From: W1P20-047 sp051878795
GTDB taxonomy: Bacteria; Actinomycetota; Coriobacteriia; Coriobacteriales; Eggerthellaceae
NCBI GenBank assembly: GCA_051878795.1
Contig: JBJEKU010000010.1
Span: 1-64,000 of the forward strand
Direction of reading: 5' to 3'
Length of the DNA stretch: 64,000 bases
Shown here: positions 53,418 through 62,243 of the stretch, piece by piece
Layout: each line of letters begins with the position of its first letter
Position numbering within the stretch: position 1 is the stretch's first letter
Program-made: the position numbers and the translations under genes
The notes under the pieces: model-generated
The model's database searches: none
Seen by the model: the letters and a program-made list of their open reading frames with translations, nothing else
Told to the model about the DNA's origin: nothing

Positions 53418-54529
53418 ATAAGAGCCATTTCCTCGACGCAGCGGTTGTACCAGAAGCTTGCATTCGGTGGGCAGTAGATGCTTGCCGCTTCGGGTGTGAC
53501 CGTCGATCCGTACATGTCCGCAAGGTATGCCACGTGTCCGCGGATGGCTTCCTCCCAGGATCCGAAGCTGTAGCTTCCCCAGCCCCAGGCGTTGCAGGGT
53601 AGGAAGCAGTATGCCCCCTTCGTACTCTCCACGCAGGATATGGCGGGGGACCAGCGCGGGTCCACGCCGTTATCCCAAGCGGAAGCTGCGAAGACGGCGC
53701 CTTGTCCTGCAAGCGGCGATCCTGCCAGGTAGGCGTCGATGCGGGCGGTCCACTCCTCGACGAAGGCCTGCTTGTCGGCGGACCAGTCCACATCGCCTTG
53801 CGACACGCCCGCGGAAAGCCCTTCGATTCCGTCGCCTTGCGCTTGGGGGCGCTGCGCGTTACCGGAATCGACACCGCCCGAAGCAAGCCGTCTCGCCTTC
53901 CTTTCCGCCTCCGCAAATGCCGCTTTTTGTTCGGCTTGCTTTCGGGCCTGTTCTAGCGCTTCTTCCTCCGCTTTCCGCCGGGCTGCTTGGGCGTCTTTCA
54001 GGGCGGCATCGGCAGCTTCCTGCTCTTTTTGCGCGCTTTCCAAATCGACTTGCAGCTGTTCTTGGCGCTGGCGCAGTTTCTCTTGCGCGTTGGAAAGCCT
54101 CTCTATTGCCGCAAGGTTATGGGAGTTGATGGCATCCAGGTAGTCGCATGTGACGATAAGGTCGTTCGCATTCCCGCCGGAAAGCAGGAGCTCCAAGGGG
54201 AAGCTGCCATCCCGGTTGAGCTTGTAGAGGGCGCGGGCGGATTCGCCTGCGGTTTCCCTGAGGGCTGGCAGCTGCTCTTCTATCAGGGCGATCTCGCGCT
54301 CGTTTTCTCGTATCCGCTTCTCGGTTTTTTCCACGCGGGCTTCCGCTTCGTCGTATTCCGCCGCGGTCTGCTCGACCAGCTCCTGCAGCCTGGATGCTTC
54401 GTCGGCGTAGGCTGCGGTGTCTGCGAAGGCGTAGGAGGCAAAAAGTGCCAGGCATGCTGCGGCAAGTGCCGTTACGGTGATTCCGATCGGTTGCAGAAGG
54501 GCGTGAGCGGGTTTGCGGTTTCGGGCCAT
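53414..54529 (-). CDS. Secreted coiled-coil protein with a lysozyme-like C-terminal domain
   Basis: A 371-residue exported protein. Residues 1-40 make a signal peptide (basic RNRKPAHAL, hydrophobic ITVTALAAACLALFASYAFA). Residues 45-210 are a long coiled coil rich in glutamate, alanine and arginine, interrupted near SFPLELLLSGGNANDLI, as in PcsB-type amidase-associated proteins. The C-terminal 110 residues resemble a lysozyme-like fold: SAWDNGVDPRWSPAISCVES with glutamate in a VES motif, then NAWGWGSYSFGSWEEAI and YCPPNASFW. GAAAGGAG before ATG 54529 supports the start. It probably acts on peptidoglycan at division or remodelling. Four bases overlap the convergent elaA-type gene. Confidence 0.8.
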   Translation of the reverse strand: MARNRKPAHALLQPIGITVTALAAACLALFASYAFADTAAYADEASRLQELVEQTAAEYDEAEARVEKTEKRIRENEREIALIEEQLPALRETAGESARALYKLNRDGSFPLELLLSGGNANDLIVTCDYLDAINSHNLAAIERLSNAQEKLRQRQEQLQVDLESAQKEQEAADAALKDAQAARRKAEEEALEQARKQAEQKAAFAEAERKARRLASGGVDSGNAQRPQAQGDGIEGLSAGVSQGDVDWSADKQAFVEEWTARIDAYLAGSPLAGQGAVFAASAWDNGVDPRWSPAISCVESTKGAYCFLPCNAWGWGSYSFGSWEEAIRGHVAYLADMYGSTVTPEAASIYCPPNASFWYNRCVEEMALI

Positions 54530-54817
54530 GCTGCTCCTTTCAGGCGGGCGCCGTCGGGCGCTTGAGATTGGCTGTTTCGGAAGGCCGCCCAGTATAGCCA
54601 AGCGGCCTTACAGAAACCCAACGGGCATTCGTGGTTTATCCGGATGGGGTCCAGACGTCGGGCGCGTCTGCGGAATTTCCCTGCGTACTTGATGCGTGTG
54701 GATGATGGGGGTTGCAATGGCTGGGCGAGTGCGTGAAGTCTGGTATCCTAGCGGGGCGGAAGCGCATTGCCTTAGACTTCCGTAGAATCGCCCGCGAAAC
54801 CCTAGGATGTCCCGCCC

Positions 54818-55264
54818 ATGAAGACCGAACGACTCACCGAGGACCTGTTGAAGCGCCTTCTGGCGTCGTCCTCGATGGAAGACTATTTCGACGAAGAGGA
54901 TTCCACAGTTGAAACGACGTTGGTCGACTTCCTTTCGGGATTGCTGAGGGAAAAGGGCCTGAAGCGTGCCGACGTGGTGCGCGGCAGCAGCCTGAATGCC
55001 ACGGTGGTCTACGATATCTTTTCCGGGAAGAGCCGTCCCGGCCGCGATCACGCCATCATGCTCGCCTTAGGCCTAGGATGCGATTTGGCGCAGACCCAGA
55101 GGCTGATGCGCTTGGCGGGTGTTTCGGTGCTTTGGTGCAAGAACCGCAGGGATGCCATCATCATCTGGGGCATCGAAAAGGGATTCGATCGCGCCAGGAT
55201 CGACGACGAGCTATGGCGCTTGGGTGAAAAGACCCTGTTCGCAACGGGTCCCCTGAAGAAGTAA
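54818..55264 (+). CDS. HTH (XRE/lambda-repressor-like) regulator
   Basis: A 148-residue protein. The N-terminal 35 residues are an acidic helix (LTEDLLKRLLASSSMEDYF). The middle (residues 37-90) is a helix-turn-helix with LVDFLSGLLREKGLKRADVV, then GSSLNATVVYDIFSGKSRPG as the turn and recognition helix. The C-terminal 50 residues are helical and charged. No ligand-binding domain is evident. The membrane kinase gene follows 233 bases downstream in the same orientation, and a perfect 15-base palindrome lies between the two, so this protein is a candidate regulator of that kinase or a partner of it. Confidence 0.8.
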   Translation: MKTERLTEDLLKRLLASSSMEDYFDEEDSTVETTLVDFLSGLLREKGLKRADVVRGSSLNATVVYDIFSGKSRPGRDHAIMLALGLGCDLAQTQRLMRLAGVSVLWCKNRRDAIIIWGIEKGFDRARIDDELWRLGEKTLFATGPLKK

Positions 55265-55339
55265 TCCCTCAGGGCGTCGCTTAGGGCAAAGCTTCCCTTT
55301 GGTTTGCTCGGCCTCTTCTCTTTTACAGATGAGGATTTT

Positions 55340-55354
55340 TCAGTTGTCAACTGA
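55340..55354. promoter_or_regulatory. Perfect 15-base palindrome between the HTH and kinase genes
   Basis: TCAGTTG-T-CAACTGA. Seven-base arms around one base, in the 233-base gap between the HTH regulator and the kinase. It is a plausible operator for the HTH protein, placed where a promoter for the kinase should be. Confidence 0.55.
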
Positions 55355-55497
55355 GGAAGCTCATTCTTCTTGCGATTATCATAGGTCGTTGCTGCTGCGC
55401 TGCGTTTGCTTGGCTTGCGCATCGGCGTTCGGGCCGATTGTTTGGATTGGAATGTGGACGGGAACCGGAATTGGATGACAAAAGGGTAATGCACAGT

Positions 55498-57279
55498 ATG
55501 AGCATCGACGATGCCTACACTGTGGAACGCGTGCTGGCCCAGGGGAAATCGGGCATGACCGAAATCGTCACCATCGACGGCACCGGTCCCTTCATCCGCA
55601 AGCGCATCTTCCACGCGTCCGCCCATCGTAGCGTTTGGGCAGCGCTTTCCGAGTGTTCCTGCCCGCGTCTGCCCCACGTGGAGGCGACATACGAAACGCC
55701 CGACACCTTCGTGGTGATATGCAGCTATGTTCCCGGTTGCACCCTCGCCGAGCATATGGCGGAAGGGAAGGGGCAGGCTCCCAAGCAGGCGCTCGCCATC
55801 ATAGAGGGCATCTGCGAAGCGGTTGCGGAACTGCATCGCCACAGCATCATCCATTGCGATATCACGCCCGAGAACATCATCATCGCAGCCGATGGGGCCC
55901 ATTTGATCGATCTGGGTATCGCCCGCATGGAATACGAGGGCTCTTCCAGCCAGTCCGCCCATCTGGGAACCTGGGGCTTTGCGGCCCCTGAACAGTACGG
56001 CTTCGCCAATGTGGACAGGCGGTCCGACATCTATTCGCTCGGCAGGCTTTCGGGTTACCTTCTCACGGGAATAAGGCCTGATTCCGACCGCTTCGAGCCT
56101 GCGCTTGCCGATTTGGCCCGGCAGCAGCCTGGATTGCTTCGCGTTATCAAGCGGGCATGCACCTTCGAGCCGAGCGGCAGATACCAATCGGTCGCATCGT
56201 TCTTGGAGGATTTCCGCGCTGCGGTATCGGGTGGGGTGAATCTGCCTGCATCGAATGCCGCCGACAGAGGAGAGGGCGCAGGTGCTCCTTTCGGAGATGC
56301 TGAATGCGGGAATGCCCATGCAACGCCTGCGGCCCCCTTCGGGGCGCAGGGTTCGTCCGCTCCTCCTTCCGCTGCCTCGAATGCATATTGGGATACTCCG
56401 TCCCAGCAGGGTCTCGGCGCGGATGCCGAGGCTTCGGGTGCCCGACCTGCGGAAAAGAAGCCCCGCAGGAAGGCAATCGTGCTCGTCGTGCTCGCCGTGT
56501 GCGTGGTTCTGGCGGCCCTTGCGGGTGGTGGATATGCCCTCTTTTCGATAGCCTCTTCGCATTCGGATGAGTCGAGGTCCGTTAGGGAGACTCCTTCCGC
56601 CTCGGAAATCCAGGCGGATTCTTCTCTCGGCTCGGAAGCCTCGTCTTCTTCGATCGGGGATGACGCTCGGTCAAGCGCGGTTACCGCCGACGAAGTGCCT
56701 TTCAGCATCGTGGAGAGCGGCTACTCGGTTTCCAGCAGCGGATACGTCCATTATGCCGTCACCATCCGAAACGATTCGGAAGACCGGGCGTTGCTTTGCC
56801 CGGAGATCATCATCACGGGACGCGGCAAGGACGGCAGCGTGGTGTTCTCCGATACCCAGACCTACAACGTGATATCCCCTGGGACGGAGATGACCTTCAC
56901 CGGACAGGCGGGTAATGGGAATGCGCCTGCGGAGGTGGGGTTCTCGACGGGTTCGTCGATGGGGTCCACGTGGACTTCGTCCCTTTCCAGCGGGGAATGC
57001 TATACGGTCGAGAACGCTTCCTATGTGGAAGGCTCGCTCGGAGGGTCGTTTGTCGGCGAGGTTACGACCAATCCGGGCACGACCGAGGCGCTGGGCGGGC
57101 AACCCCTGCATGACAATGTGCGAATCGATTTGGTGTTGAAAGATGGGTCCGGAAAGCTCGCGGGTGGATTCGAAACCTACATCACCCCTGCGAAGGAAGG
57201 CGAATCCACGACATTCGAAGTCCGAATGTACGACGATATCCCCTTCGACTCCTACGAAATCTACGCTTCGGCATGGTAA
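55498..57279 (+). CDS. Membrane-anchored Ser/Thr protein kinase (PknB-like)
   Basis: A 593-residue protein with a cytoplasmic kinase domain (about residues 1-250), a proline/alanine-rich linker, one membrane helix at about residues 325-348 (AIVLVVLAVCVVLAALAGGG), and an extracellular tail of some 245 residues without PASTA repeats. Kinase landmarks: the invariant lysine in FIRKRIF, the catalytic loop HCDITPENII, where HRD is HCD, and DLGIARM in place of DFG. The APE motif is seen as AAPEQYG. AAAGGG eleven bases before ATG 55498 suggests that start; an ATG at 55489 is too close to it. The external part presumably senses a wall or envelope signal. Confidence 0.87.
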   Translation: MSIDDAYTVERVLAQGKSGMTEIVTIDGTGPFIRKRIFHASAHRSVWAALSECSCPRLPHVEATYETPDTFVVICSYVPGCTLAEHMAEGKGQAPKQALAIIEGICEAVAELHRHSIIHCDITPENIIIAADGAHLIDLGIARMEYEGSSSQSAHLGTWGFAAPEQYGFANVDRRSDIYSLGRLSGYLLTGIRPDSDRFEPALADLARQQPGLLRVIKRACTFEPSGRYQSVASFLEDFRAAVSGGVNLPASNAADRGEGAGAPFGDAECGNAHATPAAPFGAQGSSAPPSAASNAYWDTPSQQGLGADAEASGARPAEKKPRRKAIVLVVLAVCVVLAALAGGGYALFSIASSHSDESRSVRETPSASEIQADSSLGSEASSSSIGDDARSSAVTADEVPFSIVESGYSVSSSGYVHYAVTIRNDSEDRALLCPEIIITGRGKDGSVVFSDTQTYNVISPGTEMTFTGQAGNGNAPAEVGFSTGSSMGSTWTSSLSSGECYTVENASYVEGSLGGSFVGEVTTNPGTTEALGGQPLHDNVRIDLVLKDGSGKLAGGFETYITPAKEGESTTFEVRMYDDIPFDSYEIYASAW

Positions 57280-57307
57280 GGGCATCCTTACCGTCCTGGC
57301 AGGCGAA

Positions 57308-57344
57308 GGGCGGGCGGCTTCTTTCGAGGCCGTCCGCCCTTTTC
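57308..57344 (+). terminator. Terminator of the kinase gene
   Basis: GGGCGGGCGGC and GCCGTCCGCCC form 11 pairs (one G-T) and TTTT follows. Confidence 0.9.
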
Positions 57345-57481
57345 CGTGTCCGGTTCATGAATGCTGTCGCAGGGCTTGGCGCCGCATCGCGGAGGGTGCG
57401 GGCGCCCGCTAATCCGCCCTTCCGATGTGCGGCGAATCGGAGTTGATGCCGTGTTGTGGGAGCGCGGGCTCCCGGTCGCCG

Positions 57482-58783
57482 TTATTCCTGCAGTTCTCCG
57501 ATTATGCGCTGCACGCTCGCGCCGGTCTCGTAGATGGCGCGCTCGATGTCGATGCCGGCCCATTCCCCGTCGCGGTAGCGCACGCTGCCGTCGACCATGG
57601 TCAGCACCACGTCGCTGCCATGCCCGGCGTATACCACGTTGGCAGGTCCGTTGGTCATGGGCGCCCAGCTGGGTCCGCTTGTGTCGAGCACGCACAGGTC
57701 GGCCTTCATGCCCTCTGCGATCAGGCCGCAGTCATCGCGTCCCTGGCTCAAGGCGCCAGTGCGGGTCGCCGCGCGAAGTACCTGCTGCGGAGTGATGGCG
57801 GCGGGGTCCAGGGTGGATCCGCAGGCGCACAGGGCCATGACGTACATATCCTGCATCATGTCATGGTTGTTGTTGGAGGAGCAGCCGTCGGTGCCCAGCG
57901 CCACGTTGATGCCCTCGTCGAGCATGCGCTTGATCGGTGCGAATCCGCTACCCAGCTTCATGTTGGAGACGGGGTTGGTTGCGACGAAGACGCCACGGTC
58001 CCGCAGGATCTGGAAATCGGGTTCTTCCAGCCAGACGCAGTGCGCCGCGGTGGTGGGGTTCTCGAATACGCCCAAACTGTCGAAGTACTGGATGGGTGTC
58101 ATGCCATCGTGGCGCTGTTTGCATTCCTCGGTTTCCAACTTGGTCTCGCTTGCATGCAGATGGATGCGCAGGCCGCGCTCCTTCGCCAGCTGCGCGATGT
58201 CGCGCACGACTTGGGGGTTGCTGGTGTATTCGGCGTGGATGTTGTAGTCCACCAGCAGGCGTCCGTTCTCTGCTCCATGGAAACGCTCGATCAGCTGGTC
58301 GTTCAGCTGGCAGATGGGGTATTCGGAATAGGGCTTGGGCTCGAATGCCAGCAGGCCTTCGCAAGAGTTCATCTTCATACCCGCTTCGGCGACTGCGCGG
58401 AAGCGGTCTTCGGAGCAGTAGTACATGTCGCTGAAGCTTACGGTGCCATAGCGCAGCATCTCAGCGCACGCCAGCACGGTGCCCCAGTAGTTGTCTTCAG
58501 GTGTCATCTTCGCTTCGAATGGCCAGATGCGGTCGTTGAGCCATTCTTGCAGGGGCAGTGCCTCGCCGTAGCCGCGCAGGATGGTCATGGGCGAATGTGC
58601 ATGGGCGTTGAAGAAGCCGGGCATGAGCAAGCGGTTCGCTCCCGCATACTTCTCGCCGTAGGCTTCGGGGTTTTCGGGTGCCTGGGTTCCTACGTAGGCG
58701 ATGCGGTCGTCTACGGTGCCGACCCAGCAGTGTTCGACCATGTTGAAATCCTGATCGAGGATGCGGATGTCTTCGAAGAGCAC
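57482..58783 (-). CDS. Amidohydrolase of the SAH/MTA deaminase type
   Basis: A 433-residue metal-dependent amidohydrolase (TrzA/MtaD group). The metal site is visible as NAHAHSPM (HxH near residue 62), HLHASETKLE, AAHCVWLEE and GTDGCSSNNNHDM with the final aspartate. This matches enzymes that deaminate S-adenosylhomocysteine, 5'-methylthioadenosine or related nucleosides to their inosine forms, although related guanine or cytosine deaminases cannot be excluded from sequence alone. Together with MetF, MetH and MetG in this window it fits turnover of methylation by-products. The start is ATG 58783 (MLFEDIRIL). It stands alone and is divergent from metG. Confidence 0.87.
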   Translation of the reverse strand: MLFEDIRILDQDFNMVEHCWVGTVDDRIAYVGTQAPENPEAYGEKYAGANRLLMPGFFNAHAHSPMTILRGYGEALPLQEWLNDRIWPFEAKMTPEDNYWGTVLACAEMLRYGTVSFSDMYYCSEDRFRAVAEAGMKMNSCEGLLAFEPKPYSEYPICQLNDQLIERFHGAENGRLLVDYNIHAEYTSNPQVVRDIAQLAKERGLRIHLHASETKLETEECKQRHDGMTPIQYFDSLGVFENPTTAAHCVWLEEPDFQILRDRGVFVATNPVSNMKLGSGFAPIKRMLDEGINVALGTDGCSSNNNHDMMQDMYVMALCACGSTLDPAAITPQQVLRAATRTGALSQGRDDCGLIAEGMKADLCVLDTSGPSWAPMTNGPANVVYAGHGSDVVLTMVDGSVRYRDGEWAGIDIERAIYETGASVQRIIGELQE

Positions 58784-58920
58784 GGTTCCTCCTTAGGCTT
58801 GGGTTTCTGGGGGCATTCTATCGCAACGAGGCGCCTTCCTCCGTTGCATTTCCCGGCTATCCCTCTGCCGTGAAGGCAGGGGAGCTGCAGGCTTCCTGCG
58901 AGGGCTTGCTTCCATTGCGC

Positions 58921-58926
58921 TATAAT
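58921..58926 (+). promoter_or_regulatory. Candidate -10 element of metG
   Basis: A perfect TATAAT about 100 bases upstream of metG, giving a leader of roughly 95 bases. No matching -35 at 16-18 bases, so confidence is limited. No T-box anti-terminator or SAM riboswitch pattern was seen in the leader. Confidence 0.45.
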
Positions 58927-59028
58927 AAGCAGGTTTGATTTATCCGCATTGCCGAAGCGCGTTGCGCGAACAGGCACCAGAGCACCCAGGCGGCATCATC
59001 AGCTGTCGGGGCAGAGGAGAAACGCAAC

Positions 59029-60606
59029 ATGTCAAAGGGAACCTATTCCTTCACCACACCGATCTACTACGTGAACGCAGCACCGCACCTGGGCACCGCG
59101 TACACCACCATCGCGGCAGATACCGTGGCCCGTTACCAGCGTATGAACGACTACGACGTCGCCTTCATCACCGGCCTTGACGAGCATGGCCAGAAGGTTG
59201 CCGAAACCGCAGAGCGCAACGGCATGCAGCCCCAGGAATGGTGCGACAGCATGGTCCCTGCCTTCAAGGATGCCTGGGACATGCTCGATATCACCTACGA
59301 TCGTTTCGTGCGCACCACCGAGCCCGCGCAGACCCGTACTGTCCAGAAGTTCTGGAACGACCTGTACGAAAAGGGCTATCTGTACAAGAGCGCCTATGAG
59401 GGTTGGTACTGCGTGCATGAGGAAACCTACTACGCGGAAAGCGACCTGGAGAAGAACGAGGAGGGCGAATTCGTCTGCCCCGATTGCAAGCGCCCCGTCC
59501 GCCGTGCATCCGGCGAAGAGAACTGGTTCTTCAAGCTTTCCGAATTCCAGGAGCCCTTGCTCAAGTTCTATGAGGAGAACCCCGACTTCATCCGTCCCGA
59601 GACCCGTAGAAACGAAGTGGTCACCTTCGTCAAGGGCGGTCTGCAGGACCTGTCCATCAGCCGTTCCACTTTCGATTGGGGCATCCCCCTGCCCTTCGAT
59701 GAGGGCCATGTCTGCTACGTTTGGGCGGACGCGCTGCTGGCGTATATCACCGGCATCGGCTATGCGGATCCCGAAAAGCCCGGCGAGTTCGAGCGCCGCT
59801 GGCCCATGCAGTACCACTTCGTGGGCAAGGACATCACCCGTTTCCATTGCGTGATCTGGCCCGCCATGCTGATGGCGGCAGGCCTGCCCATCACCGGCAC
59901 CGTGTTCGGCCATGGCTTCCTCATGGTGGGCGGCGAGAAGATGTCCAAGTCCAAGGGCAACGGCATCAAGCCCGCCGACCTGGTGCGTATCTTCGGCGTC
60001 GACGCGTACCGCTATTATTTCATGAGCGACGTGCAGTTCGGCCATGACGGAAACATCAGCATCGAGCGCATGGTCCAGGTGTACAACGCCGATTTGGCCA
60101 ATACCTGGGGCAACCTGTGCAGCCGCGTGTTCAATATGACCGGCAAGTACTTCGATGGCGTGGTTCCCCAGGCCCCCGAAGGCGCCCAGGACAATCCCCT
60201 GCATGAAATCGCCAAGGACCTGTATGCCGAATACGACGCCTGCATGGCGCGCGTCGACTTCACCGGCGCCGCCGCCGCAGTCCAGAAGCTTGCAGGCCGC
60301 GTGAACCTCTATGTCGAGGAATCCGCACCCTGGAACCTGGCCAAGAGCGAGGAAACCCGCGAGCAGCTGGCGGCCGTTATCTACAACTCCCTGGAAGCCA
60401 TCCGCATCATCGCCCTGTTCATGGCCCCCTTCATGCCCAACACCTCCAACGAGGTCTTCCGCCGCATGAGCCTGGGCTGCGTGACCGACATCACCGACAT
60501 CGAGGCGGCTTCCCGTTGGGGCGGCCTGCCCGCCGGCAACGCGGTGGAAAAGGGCGACCCGCTGTTCCCGCGTCTGGACGTCGATTCCATCGACCTTTCC
60601 CTGTAG
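59029..60606 (+). CDS. metG: Methionyl-tRNA synthetase
   Basis: A 525-residue class I synthetase charging tRNA-Met. The HIGH signature is represented by NAAPHLGTAYTTIAADT near residue 16, the KMSKS signature by GEKMSKSKGNGI near residue 300. Domain features between are GLDEHGQKVAE, the editing/connective region with a single zinc-type CPDC (ESDLEKNEEGEFVCPDC), and the anticodon helical bundle. There is no C-terminal tRNA-binding EMAP-like domain, so this is the short bacterial form. The start is at ATG 59029, with GAGGAGAAACGC upstream. tatD begins 12 bases after the stop. Confidence 0.97.
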   Translation: MSKGTYSFTTPIYYVNAAPHLGTAYTTIAADTVARYQRMNDYDVAFITGLDEHGQKVAETAERNGMQPQEWCDSMVPAFKDAWDMLDITYDRFVRTTEPAQTRTVQKFWNDLYEKGYLYKSAYEGWYCVHEETYYAESDLEKNEEGEFVCPDCKRPVRRASGEENWFFKLSEFQEPLLKFYEENPDFIRPETRRNEVVTFVKGGLQDLSISRSTFDWGIPLPFDEGHVCYVWADALLAYITGIGYADPEKPGEFERRWPMQYHFVGKDITRFHCVIWPAMLMAAGLPITGTVFGHGFLMVGGEKMSKSKGNGIKPADLVRIFGVDAYRYYFMSDVQFGHDGNISIERMVQVYNADLANTWGNLCSRVFNMTGKYFDGVVPQAPEGAQDNPLHEIAKDLYAEYDACMARVDFTGAAAAVQKLAGRVNLYVEESAPWNLAKSEETREQLAAVIYNSLEAIRIIALFMAPFMPNTSNEVFRRMSLGCVTDITDIEAASRWGGLPAGNAVEKGDPLFPRLDVDSIDLSL

Positions 60607-60618
60607 GAGGAACCTTCC

Positions 60619-61659
60619 ATGGCAATGACTACCGCCCTGCATATGTTTGCAGACAACTCCGATAAGCTGGAAGAGCAGTGGAAGCAGCGCGATGCCGAAG
60701 CGGGCATCGAGCGCGAAGAGGCTTTCTACGACCTGAAGTTCCGAGTGAAGAAGAAGGATGGGGAATACAAGGAAATCCCTGCTCCCGAACCCGAGCTGGA
60801 AGGTCCCGTCGCCGACGTGCACTGCCATCTTTCCATGCTCGATAACCGCGACCTGTCCCTTGCGCGCTCTGCCGCATACAACATCAACCTGATGGTGTGC
60901 GTCACCGACATCGTCGAAGATGCCGGTAGCGTATACAGCAGCATGGGCGGGTGGATCATGTCCGCGGGTGCCTGGCAGCATGTAATCGACAAGGATTCCT
61001 TCGTCTTCGACCCCATCATCCGCCTTACCTGCGGCTGCCACCCCCATAATGCCAAGGACTACAACTCCAGCGTGGAGTCCGGCCTGCTCGAGCGCTTGGC
61101 CGACAAGCGCACCTGCGCCCTGGGCGAAATCGGTCTGGACTACCATTACGATTTCTCCCCGCGCGATAGGCAGCAGAAGGTCTTCCGCCGCCAGCTCCAG
61201 CTTGCGCATCGTACCGGCCTTCCCGTGCAGCTGCACATCCGCGAGGCGCATGAGGACGCCCTGCGCATCCTGGACGAAGAAGGCATGCCCGAAGGCGGTT
61301 GCGTGCTGCATTGCTGCACCCTGGGTCCGAAGGAGCTGGAGCCCTGGTTGGAGCGCGACTGCTATATCAGCGTAGGAGGCTCCGTTACCTTTGCAAGCTG
61401 CGATGACCTGCGCGAATCCGTGAAGATCATCCCTGCGAACCGCCTGCTCACCGAAACCGACAGCCCCTATATGGCGCCCGTGCCCCTGCGCGGACGCAAG
61501 TGCAGCCCCGAGTTCGCCGTGTTCACCGCGGCCAAGATCGCCGAAATCCGAGGCTGCGAGCCCGGGGATGCCCGTCGCGAGCTTCTGGCGACCATGTTCA
61601 AGAATGCCCGCGACCTGTTCGACCGCGGAGCTACCACGTGGCAGATGTCCGCACGATAA
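60619..61659 (+). CDS. tatD: TatD-family metal-dependent hydrolase with N-terminal extension
   Basis: A 346-residue TatD-type DNase/hydrolase. The metal-binding start of the family, VADVHCHLSML, appears only at about residue 65; E. coli TatD (260 residues) begins there, so some 60 charged residues (EEQWKQRDAEAGIEREE) form an extra N-terminal segment. Other landmarks are CGCHPHNAKDY, GEIGLDYHYD, LPVQLHIREAHEDA, LHCCTLGP and LLTETDSPYMAP. It is likely an exonuclease acting in DNA repair or degradation. It follows metG directly and overlaps the flavodoxin-fold gene by 22 bases. Confidence 0.93.
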   Translation: MAMTTALHMFADNSDKLEEQWKQRDAEAGIEREEAFYDLKFRVKKKDGEYKEIPAPEPELEGPVADVHCHLSMLDNRDLSLARSAAYNINLMVCVTDIVEDAGSVYSSMGGWIMSAGAWQHVIDKDSFVFDPIIRLTCGCHPHNAKDYNSSVESGLLERLADKRTCALGEIGLDYHYDFSPRDRQQKVFRRQLQLAHRTGLPVQLHIREAHEDALRILDEEGMPEGGCVLHCCTLGPKELEPWLERDCYISVGGSVTFASCDDLRESVKIIPANRLLTETDSPYMAPVPLRGRKCSPEFAVFTAAKIAEIRGCEPGDARRELLATMFKNARDLFDRGATTWQMSAR

Positions 61660-62165
61660 TCTGCGGGTCGCCCCAACGAAACGGCAAGTGCGCCTGTGCT
61701 GCAGGGTATCTTCGCGATGCCCTGCAGGGGCGCTTCCCCGAAGACCAAGTGAACCTGCTTTCCGTGGCGGATTTGGATATCGATCCGTGTGTCGGCTGCA
61801 ATGCCTGCCTGGATAGCGGCGGTTGCGTCTTCGATGACGGAATGTCCCAGGTTCTGGACCTTTTGGGCGGCACGGATTACCTGTATGTGATCTGCCCCGT
61901 GTATTTTGCAGGTCCTCCTTCCCAGATGAAGGCCCTGCTCGATCGCCTTCAACCTTTGTTTGCCGCCTATGACCCGAAGGTGCCCAAGCGGCCTGCAAAG
62001 CTCATGGCGGTGGGGCAGGGAGGGGACCCCCATGGCTATGCGCCCTTGGAAACCATCATGCGCTCTGCTTTGGCGGTTGCGGGGTTTCGCCTGGAAGGGG
62101 TGCTGCCCTGTATCGGTGAAAGCTGCGATCGGGCTTGCGATCGAGCCTTGGAGATGATCGGCTGA
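61638..62165 (+). CDS. NAD(P)H-dependent flavodoxin-fold reductase / iron-sulfur flavoprotein-like
   Basis: A 175-residue flavodoxin-fold protein. The FMN phosphate loop is represented by IICGSPQRNGKCACAAGYL, where serine-proline and asparagine-glycine are typical, and the redox-type stretch CVGCNACLDSGGCVFDD is the cluster-like cysteine motif of the iron-sulfur flavoprotein branch. Another segment, YVICPVYFAGPPSQMKALLDR, matches the family. The start is GTG 61638, inside the last 22 bases of tatD; no better in-frame start exists downstream until much of the fold is lost. Physiological electron acceptor unknown. Confidence 0.83.
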   Translation: MADVRTIICGSPQRNGKCACAAGYLRDALQGRFPEDQVNLLSVADLDIDPCVGCNACLDSGGCVFDDGMSQVLDLLGGTDYLYVICPVYFAGPPSQMKALLDRLQPLFAAYDPKVPKRPAKLMAVGQGGDPHGYAPLETIMRSALAVAGFRLEGVLPCIGESCDRACDRALEMIG

Positions 62166-62243
62166 GGACGCGCTGAGCGCGACTCGCCTGGATAGGACGA
62201 CGCGTCCGCTCATTACGGGCGCAGCATGAAGGGAGTTCTTCCG

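Noticed and set aside
58801..59028. A T-box or SAM riboswitch ahead of metG
   Set aside because: The leader after the likely -10 is under 100 bases, with no T-box sequence, specifier loop or SAM-aptamer pattern.
59032..61998. A 988-codon minus-strand frame opposite metG and tatD
   Set aside because: Both sense genes are certain. Long antisense frames are expected here because third positions are mostly G or C.
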